Shown here piece by piece: positions 32,460 through 44,479 of a stretch of 64,000 bases of DNA (its first letter is position 1; the number at the start of each line of letters is the position of its first letter). The stretch comes from Casuarina equisetifolia (lineage: Eukaryota > Streptophyta > Magnoliopsida > Fagales > Casuarinaceae): contig CM052354.1 of assembly GCA_028551475.1 (NCBI GenBank), forward strand, positions 21,971,258-22,035,257, read 5' to 3'. The notes below the pieces were generated by a model that was given only the letters and a program-made list of their open reading frames with translations, was not told the DNA's origin and searched no databases. The position numbers and the translations under genes were made by a program.

Positions 32460-32885
32460 TCAAATATTCATTGAGCTTACTGAAAATTGATTTGCTAAAA
32501 CTGGTTTCTCTGCAGAAATGGCAGTGGTGCTTCGCTGGTACACATATGACAGGGAATGCACAACTTCCTGCAGATCATCTGCTGAAAAGCCAACCTCATC
32601 TAATAGAACATCATAATGTGTAGGCCTCGTAGTTCCAATAATTCCAGCACGTGCACATAGGTAGAAGTCATGGTTTCGTGGATGACAAACTCTGTTGTCT
32701 ATAATGGTTCCAGGAGGAACATTATCAGGAGAACTTGACTGGAAGAACTTTGTGTGGTGATTTTTCTGTGCAACAATCACCACAAACTTGGGACACCATT
32801 GCTCATCGAGAAATTTGCATGCCTCAATGATTTGATCCAGTTCAATGTTCAAAACTTGGTTGAATTGTGACTCATTGACTCCTGA
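32460..32885 (-). pseudogene. AGO4-class Argonaute PIWI fragment, longer copy
   Basis: Minus strand from an acceptor-like AG at 32886: GVNESQFNQVLNIELDQIIE, then VIVAQKNHHTKFFQ, DNVPPGTIIDNRVCHPRN, AGIIGTTRPTHYDVLLDEVG and HSLSYVYQRSTTAIS. This is the end of the PIWI domain of AGO4/6/9-type Argonautes, which guide RNA-directed DNA methylation. After STTAIS the family sequence stops and unrelated residues follow, so the last exon is missing. The N-terminal, PAZ and MID regions are absent. It cannot make a working Argonaute. Confidence 0.88.
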
Positions 32886-32889
32886 TAAT

Positions 32890-34400
32890 GTTGACTACCA
32901 TATTTCATTCTAGCTTTAGAGCCACTCAGGGTGGATTATCTTTAAATATTGATATGTCAACTACCGTGATCATCCAAACTAGGCCAGTGGTAGGATCCAG
33001 ATTCACTCGGTTGGTCCAAGGCTGAGCGAGTGCTGAAAAATCTTAGGATTAAAACTAGTCCTTCTAATATGGAGTGCACAATTACCTTATCTTTCCACAC
33101 ATTCAGTCTAATTGTGGTAATAGATGGTAATTCTATATTTGCAGTTTAGTGGAGTTGAGAAAGTTTGCCGGCAGTTGTGATCGATGCATTTTTTGTATGA
33201 AAGGACTTAATTATGTAACCTATTCGATTAGTACATAAAATTTTCTTTTTGCTACTCTGCAATCACGGCTGAAATTTGCTGGAATGCCTCTGATTATGAG
33301 TTGGAAGAAATTTTTATTCAGAAATGTAGTGGTTGGCATGTTCCTGCCCTGCACGCGGCTATGACTCACTTACACTGTCCGGCCAAATATTTTAAGCTTT
33401 GAGACTGTCAAATTAAGGATGTACTCTCCAGGTCACAAAGCTGCATGACAAATGAGTTGATGAATATCCAACTATCTGGTTCTTCCACTTCTGGTTTACC
33501 GCTTTCCTGGATGCACAAGTTCTTCCACTTCTGGTTTCCCGCTTTGCTGGATGCAAAACTGCCGTAGAACATCAGACTTGTTGAAAGGGAGTTCCAACTG
33601 CAGGAGATTTGCGGTGTGGAGAATTGAGATTGCTGGCTGGAATCAATTAACAGCCACTAATAGATTTGAATCAAACTGAGAAAATGGGCGGTAATAAATT
33701 TTATTGCTAAAAGCTTTAGAACTTAATAAAAACTAAGATACTAACACAGCAAAACTGCTAATTCTCTTTGATCAATTGAATCAGCTAAACGTACCATAGA
33801 AAAGATTTAACTATAAATAAACAATCATTTAAAGACAAAAAAAAAAAGGTTACAAAACTTGGTACTAATGAATTTCTTCCATGCATTGCAAATATTATTT
33901 TGTATGGCGGGCGATGTACTGAACCTACAGGTGATTAGTAAAATACTTATGCTTAATCTCCACAGGATGACAGTATGATGTGTGTCGTTCATTGGCAACG
34001 CAACGATCAAAGGAGAAGTAGACTTCGTATTCTGATATGTAAATGATGAAAAAGTTTATGACTAACTTTGAGTTTCCCAGCCACCGTGATGGCCCCATTA
34101 GCCAGGCCTGAAAATATCGAAGAAATATCTTCGTGTCATCTTCCAGGGATATCTAGAAATAACACTCCTCGCCATCCGATGAGTCCCCGGCCTCCTTAAG
34201 AGGCAGACAGTTTAAGTAGAGAACCGAGGTGGAGGTTTGAAAGGCCATACATTTTCAAGAGGGCGCGTGGCCTTATCTTCCCCTTTTTCTGCTCTTCAGT
34301 GTTCCTCGCCCTATCCCCACTACCCAGTAAAAGAAAACGCCGCCTCATAGTATCTTTACGTTTCTCTTCTCTTCCGAGTTTGAGCAGCCATAATCTGCTC
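32890..34400. other. Intergenic between AGO fragments and the RH3 pseudogene
   Basis: No gene found. 34200-34407 is the likely former promoter and leader of the RH3-like locus. Confidence 0.45.
33481..33556 (+). repeat. 40-bp tandem duplication
   Basis: TCTTCCACTTCTGGTTTACC plus ~20 bases at 33481 recurs at 33521 with few changes. Confidence 0.8.
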
Positions 34401-34407
34401 GCAAGAA

Positions 34408-37400
34408 ATGGCTTCCTTCTTCGGCGTTTCATCCATTTACCAAACTCTGACCCTCGATTTTTGTGGGACAGCTGCAGCACCAGCGACGCCTTTGCTCTCC
34501 TTGCCCTTATCCGATAAGTCTCACGTCAATAAGGTCCTGAAAGCCTATAACACCAGCCAAAAGACTATCTCTTTTGACTCCACTGGTACGCTTAGGTGTT
34601 TCTTCAGGCAACATGGTCTTGCTTTCTCCCCCTCCGCGATTGCTACCCCCAGTTCTTTGCTCCTTAGTGAAGAGGCATTCAAAAGCCTTGATGGCTTCCC
34701 AGAAAACACTCTTGATGATTTCTATGACTCTGAACCCAAGCCATCTTCTGCTGCCTCTGCCGACCAGGACGAGCTCGCCCCTTTCCAAACTGAACTTGCC
34801 TCAGCGCCTTGTTGATGCCCTCCATAAGCGCGGGATTACTCACCTCTTCCCCATGCAAGTACTTTCTCCCTTCCTTCTTCTCTACCTCTTTCTCTGTTTA
34901 TAGTTACACTCATTTTCTCCTCCAATTCTACAGAGAACTGTTTTAGTTCCTGCGCTAGAAGGTTGAGATCTAATTGCCCGTGCAAAAACTGGGACTGGGA
35001 AGACATTAGCGTTTTGGATCCCAATTATTAAGCGCCTTACTGAAGAGGATGAACAAAGAGGCTCTCAGAGGTATTCTCATCATCAAATTTGTTAAAAGCT
35101 GCTATTTCATAATTCGTTTGCTCATTTGGTGTATGTTCTGTTTGCAGGCGGTCTGGTTTTCTTCCTAGAGTTCTGGTTCTTGCACCTACACCAGAGCTAG
35201 CAAAGCAAGTGGAGAAAGAGATTAAAGAGTTTGCACCTTATTTAAATACTGTATGTGTTTATGAAGGGGTTTCATATGTTACACAGCAGAGTGTACTTTC
35301 CCGTGGAGTTGATGTGGTTGTTGGAACTCCTGGACGAATAATTGACCTAGTAAATGGTAACAGCCTCAAACTGGGGGAAGTTCAATATTTGGTCCTTGAT
35401 GAAGCTGATCAGATGCTTGCTGTTGTATTTGAGGAAGATGTGGAAGTATTTTAGATAAGCTTCCATCTGAGCGCCAGAGTATGCTTTTCTCTGCAACTAT
35501 GCCTGCTTGGGTTAAGAAATTGGCACGGAAAAACTTGAATAATCCACTGACAATTGATTTGGTAAAACTTATTGCTTTTAGCTTCTTTTCATTCCTTTTT
35601 TATGTCCTGAACAAATTTCAGAACCTTTTGTCTTTCTACACGTTTTCTGTTTATTGAATCGCATGGGATTTGGCATTTAAATATTTCCTTATAATGCACC
35701 TTTTGGTTGGTGTTCAATCAATGTTTAGTACAGACATTCCTGCGTCGTTTACTGATTTTCATGTGGTTCATGCCATTTTGGTTTTCAAGTGTCATAGTGG
35801 TTGAGCCCTTGATGATACTTTGAAACATAGAAAAAGGCTGTCTGTTTGATGTCATGTTAAAGCTTGTGTGGAATTAGGTTTGACATCTTGTTTTTATTAC
35901 CTTTGCTTTTCCATAGGTGGGTGATCAAGAAGAAAAGCTCGCAGAAGGGATCAAGCTCTATGCCATATCAGCCACTGCAGCTTCAAAGCGGGACCATTCT
36001 TAGCGACCTTATAACTGTAAGAGTTGGGCTCTTATATTCGTCTTGTTTTGGCTTCAGTTCGGGCCTATAGGAGTGCCCAAATAGAGATGACTATGAACTT
36101 AATCTATATTTCTTTTATTCTTATGTGTTTTAGTGATGCTTAAATTGTCATGTGACTATTGGTAAACTTCTGTTGCATCTGAAATAAAGAAGAAAAAAAA
36201 AAAACTATTGGTAAACTTCTCAACTTATAAAATCAGCTCTTTATTTTTTAGAATACTCTTTTGTGTAACATGCTTGTTAAGTACATGTGCAAAAATTTCT
36301 ATCTTTTATTATTTTCTTTTAAAAGAATCTGACTCATTTTTTGTTGTTATTATTAACTTTTCTACTCCTTTAGAATATCAGAAATTGTCATAGTTATTTG
36401 TCATAGCTCGATGGTATATTTCTGTGGATGATTTTTCTATCTTAATTTTAAGGCTAAAGGTTATGCTGAGTTTTATAATTAATTTCGGGTTTATGCAAAG
36501 GGTGGGAAGACCATTGTTTTCACACAAACGAAATGTGATGCTGATGAAGTCTCATTGGCATTAACAAATTGCATTGCTTCTGAGGCATTGCATGGAGACA
36601 TATCTCAGCATCAGAGAGAGAGAGAACTTAAATGGTTTTCGACAAGGGAAATTCACAGTGCTTGTTGCCATTGATGTTGCTTCTCGTGGGCTTGATATTC
36701 CCAATGTTGATCTAGTGAGTTTGTAGAATTGTTTTATAATACATAATCATATTGATATATAAATTTGTGGGTTATGATACAACGTGGCTTCTATAATAAA
36801 AACTCTAGTATCCCAAGTACCCAAAGAAAAACGTGTTTACTTTTTTTTTTTAAAAAAAAAGAAGTGATGAAATATGTGTTACACCTGGCATTCGTTCCAT
36901 TTCATATAAGATTGAAAAATTACATCCGGACCAATCTAAAATGAGATTTGAATGTACTTGTTCATGAGCTAGGTATTGCTCAAGAAATTTACCCTCCTTA
37001 TAATTTGATGTTCAACCAAAAAATTTTAAGATCTTGCTTTTCTTGGAAGTTATTTGCAACCTATTAAAGTTCTATCTAATATCATGGTCTAGGTTTTTCT
37101 TTTGACACATTGAAATCCCTTCTTCACTATTTTCCCTTTCCCCAGGTTATTCACTATGAACTACCCAATGATCCAGAGACTTTTGTGCACTGCTCTGGTC
37201 GAACTGGTCATGCAGGAAAAGAAGGTACTCCTATTCTTTTGTGTACAAGTAATCAAAGGAGAACAGTTAGATCCCTCGAGCGTGATGTGGGATGCAAGTT
37301 TGAGTTTGCTAGCCCACCCACTGTTGAAGAGATTCGGGAATCATCTGCTGAGCAATTGATCGCTACTCTTAGGGGGGTTCATTCGGAGTCTGTGGAGTTT

Positions 37401-37761
37401 TTCACCCCAACTGCTCAAAAATTGATTAAAGAGCAGGGAGTAAGTGTTCTTGCTGCTGCACTAGCACAATTGAGTGGATTCTCCCGAATTCCTTCATCGC
37501 AATCTCTCATCAATCATGAGCAGGTAAATGATAAGCCTCCTATTTGTATTTTGAAGGAAACTATCTGTCATTATGGTCTCTCATCAATACTAACAGTTAA
37601 ACAATGAGCCTTATGTTTTCTGTAGAGAGCACCCAAGTCCTTAAATTTTCTTTTCAGGAATATTAGAGATTTCATAATACCTACAGCAATGGCAGAACGT
37701 CAATCTATAGATTCTATACTTAGATATATTTATTGTACTTAGTCACTTGGTTTTCTCTTTT

Positions 37762-37855
<94 letters not shown>

Positions 37856-39434
37856 AACCTTAAAATTTTGTAGTGTTATTTAGTGCTTTTATTGTGGTCT
37901 GGTAATTCATTTTTACTGGGTACTTGTATTGCAGGGATGGGTTATACTGCAATTGATACGAGACCCTGCTTACTCCAGTAGATACCTATCTACTAGATCT
38001 GTCACTGGGTTTCTTTCTGACATTTGTCCTGTAGCTGCTGATGAAGTTGGAAAGATACATTTAATTGCAGATGAAAGGGTCTGCATCTGCTATTCACTTT
38101 GATATTCTACTTATTGCTTTCTTCTAGTATAAGTTGTTGATGTTGCTTGCATCAGGTTCAAGGAGCAGTTTTTGGTCTTCCAGAGGAGGCTGCAAAAGAA
38201 TTGCTGAATAGGCAATTACCACCTGGAAATACCATTACCAAGATCACCAAGGTCGATCATAGATTTGTTTCCTTCCTTGTTGTAGTTGCTTCTGCATAAT
38301 GACCTACTTTGCTGTCTATGATTTGATGCATTTGAAGTTTTCCTGAGTATTTATGGACTAAGCTCTCTTTTGTCGCTGGGCTTGAATCCCTCGAATAAAC
38401 TACTAACACAAGTATGTATATTTTTCCTTTCTTTTTGGATGACAGTTGCCTGCTTTGCAAGATGATGGGCCTCCAAGCGATTACTATGGCAGGTTTTCTG
38501 GCAGGGATCGGAATAACAGACGAGGATCTGGGGATCGGAGAGGTCGTAGAAGTTCACGAGGTTGGGATGGTACTCGAGACTCTGATAGTGATGATGGTTT
38601 ATGTAGGAGTGGTGGTCGAAGTTATAGAACTGACAATAGCTGGTCACGGTCTTCAAAAAGCAGTGGGGATTATTGGCTAATTGGAGGTAGATGGTCAAGA
38701 AACTGGAAATGGTATATAGCTCTTTGAAAAATGTATCTTTTCTGAAAATAATATAATAATGGGGTTACAAGCGAGACAAGGGAGCTTATTAGCAATTCAT
38801 TTTTATAGCAAGTGATGCTGTGCAGCAACGTCTGACCAAAGAAGGAGCAAAAACCTGGAACATTTAGCTCAACATTTGTACAGTCTGATAGGATACGGGA
38901 GATCTCTCATTGTTGTTTCCAGAACGTTTATGCAAGTTGTTGTTGCATGATTAGCTCCTCTTATGTGAATGAGGCAGGACTAGGCCTGCAAGCTAGGTTG
39001 GATTTCATTTTCTATGATGGACCCCCGTTTCATACATTTTCCTGCTTCTGTTGGTTTATTTTCTTAGAACTCAGTCAACCTTAACAAAAAGAGTCACTTA
39101 GAATTAGTACTGGGCTTATTTATAATCAGAGTGCCATTGACTATGTTTGACATAGTCTACAAGGTTGGAGTTAGCCATATGATCGTTTTGCTTTTCTGCG
39201 AGACCCAGTAAATCCTCTTAAAGTTTATTCCACGGTTGTGTTTCTATTGCCAAGTTTTGTGTTTAAAGTAAAAGGTCATGCTGGGTAGTGATTGTACGTA
39301 CTTCCGTGAGCATTCAAATCTGTATAAAGGACTCACTAGTGTCTGTGAATTGCAGAAGCTTCGGAGGTTCCTGTTTCAATTGTGGACGGTCGGGGCACAG
39401 GGCATCGGAATGCCCAAATAAGCAAGGCTACTAG
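34408..39434 (+). pseudogene. Chloroplast DEAD-box RNA helicase 3 (RH3)-like pseudogene with introns
   Basis: Exons seen at 34408-34858, 34934-35070, 35148-35561, 35927-36016, 36489-36714, 37146-37523, 37935-38078, 38156-38251, 38446-~38710 and 39356-39434. Order: Ser-rich transit-like N-terminus; Q region HKRGITHLFPMQ; Walker [27 protein letters not shown]; helicase C; GUCT-like region; Arg/Gly-rich tail; zinc knuckle [16 protein letters not shown]3 acts in chloroplast group II intron splicing and ribosome assembly. Lesions: extra C near 34777, TGA at 34964, lost base near 35449, extra G near 35990, acceptor AG to GG at 36487, indel near 36625. Motif Ia reads PTPELA and motif [10 protein letters not shown]. 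Retained introns show DNA duplication, not retroposition. Confidence 0.9.
37764..37853 (+). repeat. (CT)n microsatellite, about 45 units
   Basis: A nearly pure CT run of about 90 bases lies in an intron of the RH3 pseudogene. Confidence 0.97.
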
Positions 39435-40160
39435 TTGTGCCGTAATCAGCGCAAGGTTTCATCCCGTAACGGGTCTGAGGCTGCTGCTTGGAATTGCTTC
39501 GGATTATCCATTAATGCAGCCAGTTCAACTGGTGCAGGAGATTGAGCGGTGTTCAAAGAGCAAAGAAAGTGACTTACTCTCTCTCCTGTGAATCATTTTG
39601 CTCTATATTTTCTTTTTGCTATTTTTTTTAGAATTTAAATGTCTTTCTTAAAAGTTATGCTCTATCATTTAGCTCACCAAAAATTTCATTGTGAAGAAAG
39701 GTTAAAGGATAAAAAGTGGAAGTGTTCCTAGGCTGCCTGGAGAGTTTAGACAATAGAATCTTTTTTGGGGTTTCTGCGTCTGGTGTATGGAAACGCAATT
39801 CTGAACTTGCCTTATAGTACACCTTAACGTTTACAAATGGACTGTATGTAAAAGCGACTTTCAAATTGTATTAGGATTAGTGTGACAGTGCTTTTTTATT
39901 TCCAGTGATATTGTATTGAACATCTTTGACTTTTGAATTCATTTCACTCTCCTAGAGATCTCTTTGTAGATCAAGTTAATTTGAATATTTTCGGATTGGA
40001 CAGAGCACCACTTAGCAGCACATGCTCTAAGCAAATAAACACAACCCAGGAGAGGAGGAGCCATTCGGGCCATAACTCTCCAGGAAAGAATTGTCCAAAA
40101 CCTTGTTTTAACCGAGATCTATTACACTGTCCAACAAGAAAAAGACGCGACCATTCAAAA
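39435..40160. other. Downstream of RH3 pseudogene; no gene
   Basis: AT-rich, without coding signal on either strand. Confidence 0.45.
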
Positions 40161-40162
40161 TC

Positions 40163-40723
40163 CTACTGGCCGAAGAGAATGTTGATTACGGTTCTAAAAA
40201 CTTGCCCCCGCTTGTTGTTTAGGACCTCCCGCACCGACTTCTCGTTGGGAATCATTTTCTCCAGAAACTCCCTAGCCTGGTCTAGCTTCTGCTTCTTGAC
40301 CAACGCCTCAAACAAGGCCGTGTAGGTTCCCACATTGGGCTTCATGCCTTTGCGTCCCCATCATTTCCAACACGTACTTCTTGGCATCCCCAACGTATCT
40401 TGCAGCCGCAGCAAGTCCCTTAACAAGAACCGTATATGTGTAGGCATTGGGAGCGACCCCTGAGGCAAGCATGCGCAAGTAGACCTTGAGAGCCTCCTTG
40501 GGCTGGCCGGCCTTGGCATAAGCCTCAATGACAAAGGTGTGGCCCACCACATCGGGCATGTGACCTTTGTCCTTGATCTCAGCGAAGAGTTCCAGGGCCT
40601 CGTGGGTGAGTCCGTAGGGCCTCGTGGGTGAGTCCGTCCTTCGACAAAGCGTCGAACTTTTTGACGGCATTGTTGAGCAGGCCATATTAGGTCCTCATGT
40701 TGTGGAGGATTTTGTTCGGACAT
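40163..40723 (-). pseudogene. Pentatricopeptide-repeat (PPR) protein fragment
   Basis: Minus-strand frames contain consecutive PPR-like units: EALELFAEIKDKGHMPDVVG, HTFVIEAYAKAGQPKEALKV, RMLASGVAPNAYTYTVLVKG and, in another frame, MKPNVGTYTALFEALVKKQK. PPR proteins bind organellar RNA. The frame shifts near 40345. A 22-base direct duplication (CCTCGTGGGTGAGTCCGT at about 40599 and 40620) adds an in-frame repeat. Only the C-terminal part is present, and the 5' side runs into an LTR fragment. It is a broken remnant. Confidence 0.8.
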
Positions 40724-40805
40724 GACTTGGTTACATGGCAGTCACACATACGTGGCTGCCACGTCAGCCACACATACGTGGCTGCCACATTGGCCACACC
40801 ATCAG
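40713..40805 (+). repeat. Start of a copia-type LTR (fragment)
   Basis: TGTTCGGACATGACTTGG and the following GTGGCTGCCACGTCAGCC resemble the LTR start of the complete copia element at 55010-60863 read on its own strand. The block CACACATACGTGGCTGCCAC occurs twice in tandem (40742, 40771). Similarity fades after about 40805. Confidence 0.55.
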
Positions 40806-40958
40806 GTTCCCAGTGAGGGAATAGAGTCTGCTGCCATCTTTGATGCACCTACAATGGATGTCTTCTCATTAGCAGAGTAGGGCTTGAAAATAATAAGGCT
40901 CAAGATCATCCAGAAGATAAATCGAACAAGTTGCACAACAATATATGTTCACTAGAAT

Positions 40959-41210
40959 GTGACAGAGTACAAAGTCAATAGACTTAACCAATTAACTGTT
41001 GTAACCACTAACTTGTTATTCAGTTATAATTCTGTTACTTAGTTAAACAGAATCTGCTTAATTCTCGAGAAGTAGGTGCAGCCTCCTACCTTGATGTAAT
41101 TCTATAAATAGAGGGGACGCTACCACTGTACATTCATTCAGTCAATAATATCTTAGAGCTTCCGAGGTCATCTCTATCTACTTTTGAGAGTCTTTTCTTA
41201 ATTTTCTTCA
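40959..41210 (+). repeat. 5' LTR of the plus-strand copia (about 252 bp)
   Basis: Starts TGTGACAGAG and ends TTTTCTTCA right before the primer site TGGTATCAAGCC (41211). A TATA box TATAAATA is at 41103. The left end is chosen from the TG and LTR size, with no second LTR to confirm it. Confidence 0.65.
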
Positions 41211-41221
41211 TGGTATCAAGC

Positions 41222-44200
41222 CAGACCTCTCCGCTCTCTTTTCCTTCTTCCTCTCAAATGGAGGACAAGCATGTATATCCTTTCCCTAATGGCGTTAATA
41301 TTGCCAATTTCATCTCCTTGAAGCTCAATGAGCAGAACTTCATTCCTTGGATGACGCAGATCAAATGTCTCTTCCAAACTCAACGCATACTTGGTTTCCT
41401 CACTGGTGAGATACCATCTCGTGCCAAACTCGTTACTGATTTCATTACAAAGGAAGAGAAAGTTAATCCTCTGTATGAGCAATGGCAACAAAGTGACCAT
41501 TTAGCTTGTTCTTGGCTCATCAGTAGCCTTGTTGAAGAAATTGTAGGACTTGTGTTTGAATTAGAACGTTCTGCAGATGTCTGGCGGTTAGTTTGTGATC
41601 ATTTTGCTCAACAAATTGCTGCTCGAGAATATGAGATTCAATCCAAATTGCATCGACTTCAGAAAGAAGATAAGAGGCTACAAGCTTTTCTCTCTGAATT
41701 TCAGAGCTTGTGCAATCAGCTCAGTGCAATTGGAAAGCCTATCTCAGATTCAGATAAAACCTATCGATTATTGGAAGGCTTAGGCAAGGAGTATGAATCC
41801 TTTTTGGTAGTTATGTTCACGCCACCGATTCCTCCTCACTCTGATGTTGTATCTCAGCTCCAAGCCTTTGATGCTAGGCATGTTCGATATAATCCAGCAG
41901 CCAATTCCTCTATTGTTTACTTTACCCAGTGCACCACCAGATCTAGTTGCTTTGGAGGATGAGGTAGAGCTGCCTCTAACTCCAATTCTTCTGGTTTCTC
42001 TTCCCAGGGAAGAGGTTTCCCTCCTGCAACTCAAAATGGCAGAAATGGCAGACGGTTAACCGATCCCAAGCAAAGCATAAACAATCCTTTGGTCTGTCAA
42101 ATTTGTGCTAAACATGGCCATGGTGCTTTAGAATGTTATAAACGGTTTGACCATTCTTATCAGACGCTAGATATTCCCCAAGCATTGACTACATTACATC
42201 TTGATGATTCTCCACTTGATTTTGCTGAGTGGATTCCTGATTTAGGAGCCAACACTCATATCACTTCTACTGTGGGTAAGTTGGATACATATTCACCTTA
42301 TCAAGGTATTGATCATATTCAAGTAGGTAATGGTGATTTTCTGCAAGTTACCTTTACTAGTTTTGGTCTCTCCCACACACACAGATTCCCTTAAAGCATG
42401 TTATGGTTGCCCCCAAAGTGTAGAGAAATTTGCTTTCAGTTTCTCAGCTCACTTCAGACTTTCCTTGTTATTTCATTTTCACTAAATATTTCTTTTATAT
42501 CAAGGATCTTAAGGATTACAAGACCTTGGCGAAAGGCATTAGGAGCAAAGGTCTCTACCTACTGCCAAATAATCACTTTCAGGTTCTTTTCTCCAATAAA
42601 CAGACTAGAGTTGATCTAGCAACTTGGCATAAGCGCTTGGGACATCCAGGAGAAGCAGTATTGAAGTATCTCCTGCACCACAATAAGATTGTAGCCACTT
42701 CAGATTCAATAAATTTTTGTAACTCTTGTCATCTTAGCAAGAGTAGCTGACTGCCCTTTTCTGTATCAGATTATAGAGCTTCTAGACCCCTTAAAAAGGT
42801 TCATAGTGACCTATGGGGGCCCTCTCCAGTTCATTCTCATCAAGGATTTCGGTTTTATGTTCTCTTTGTTAATGATTACAGCCACTTTACTTGGATTTTC
42901 CCCTTAAAACAGAAGTCAGATTTGTTTGATGTATTTGTACATTTTCGGGTTTATGTTAAAAAGCAATTTGGTGCTCCTCTAAAAACCTTTCAGTCTGATG
43001 GTGGAGGTGAATTTAAGAGTAACAAACTTCAGACTTATCTTGCTGCCAATGGTATCCAACACACCATTTCATGTCCACACACACCATAACAGAATGGTGT
43101 GGCTGAGAGGAAGCATAAACATGTAGTAGGACTCGATCTAGCCATGTTATTTGAAGCCAAGTTACCAAAGTCTTATTGGTATGAAGCCTTCTCCACTGCA
43201 ACATTTTTTATCAACAGATTACCATCTCCAAAGTTAAAACAGCAAAGTCTTTTTACATTGTTGTTCAACCAAGAGCCTGACTATTCCTCTCTTAAAACTT
43301 TTGGGTGCAGTTGTTTCCCATACCTACGCAATTATGCACGTGACAAACTTAGTGAAAGATCCCTTCAATGTATCTTCTTGGGATATAATGATATTCATAA
43401 AGGGTATAGGTGTTTTCATGTCCTTACTGGCTGACTGTTTATATCTCGACATCTGTTGTTTGATAAGAGTTCCTTCCCTTTTAATCAATTAACACAATCT
43501 TCTGCTGCTACTACTTCAAATGTCTCACCTGGTTGTTACATAGACTCTGTTTATCAGCCTCACTCATTCTCACCTGGAATGCCTCTGGTCCTACTAGTCC
43601 TTCACATATGACTGAAATTCACAGCATGCCAATACTTCATTCTAACACTTCCGCACCACCATCCAATCATAACTCTGCTCAAGACACTCATGATCCTTCC
43701 CAAACCTCACAAGAGCCCACTTCCTCAAATACTACATGTCCAAAGTCTGATTGACCTCATCAATCAACAGAAACTCGTATCCCAATAACTCTTTTAGAAT
43801 TTATCAGCACATAACCAACTTCAGCAAATCCTTCTCCATCATTCACAACATCTACATCACATACACCACCATGAAGCCCTGCACCACCCTCTAGCCCAAC
43901 TGTTTCCTTACCTGAGTCAAACTCTACAGAAACTACAGCAGCCTCTCTATTAGACAGCAACAAAGCCACTACTCAAATTAAACCTACTTAGCCTTCCTCC
44001 ACATCAACTTATAAAACCACACTTCACAACTCACATCCTATGCTTACACGAGCCAAGCAAGGAATTGTCAAGCCTAATCCTAAGTATGCACTCACAACTA
44101 CCATTACAGCTCCACCACTTCCCACTTCCATCTCATCAGCACTGAGTCATCCAGGGTGGCAAGCAGTAATGGAAGAAGAAATGGATGCCCTATACAAATA

Positions 44201-44467
44201 AAGACTTGGTCCTTAGTTTCACAAAAGCCAGGTATGCACATAGTTGGCTGTAAATGGGTATTTAAGCCAAAAACTTGCAGCAGATGGTTCTCTCTCTAGA
44301 TTGAAGGCACGCTTAGTTGCCAAAGGATACCACCAAGTTGCTGGCATAGACTTCATGGACACCTTCAGCCCAGTTGTAAGACCAACCACCATAAGGCTTG
44401 TTTTGTCAATTGCTTCAATTCAACATTGGAAAATCCTACAGTTTGATGTGTCAAATCCTTTTCATCT
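41222..44467 (+). pseudogene. Copia gag-pol of the plus-strand element (broken)
   Basis: Gag: FISLKLNEQNFIPWMTQIKC and the UBN2-type region to about 41960. CCHC zinc finger CQICAKHGHGALEC near 42097. Protease active site WIPDLGANTHIT (Ser of DSGA replaced by Leu). Integrase: HKRLGHPGEAVL with CNSCHLSKS, core VHSDLWGPSP, QSDGGGEF and NGVAERKHKHV. RT start: [20 protein letters not shown] and TFSPVV. Frame changes occur near 41950, 42394 and 43754, and stops are scattered. Confidence 0.88.
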
Positions 44468-44479
44468 CTCAAGACCTCA

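Larger units (their letters stand above)
40959..44467 (+). mobile_element. Ty1/copia element, plus strand, truncated in RT
   Basis: LTR, primer site, gag, zinc finger, protease, integrase and RT start follow in copia order. It ends abruptly in RT (DVSNPF) at about 44467, where a minus-strand copia begins. RNase H and the 3' LTR are missing. Stops include TGA near 42749 and TAA near 43087, both explicable as C-to-T changes. Confidence 0.88.
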
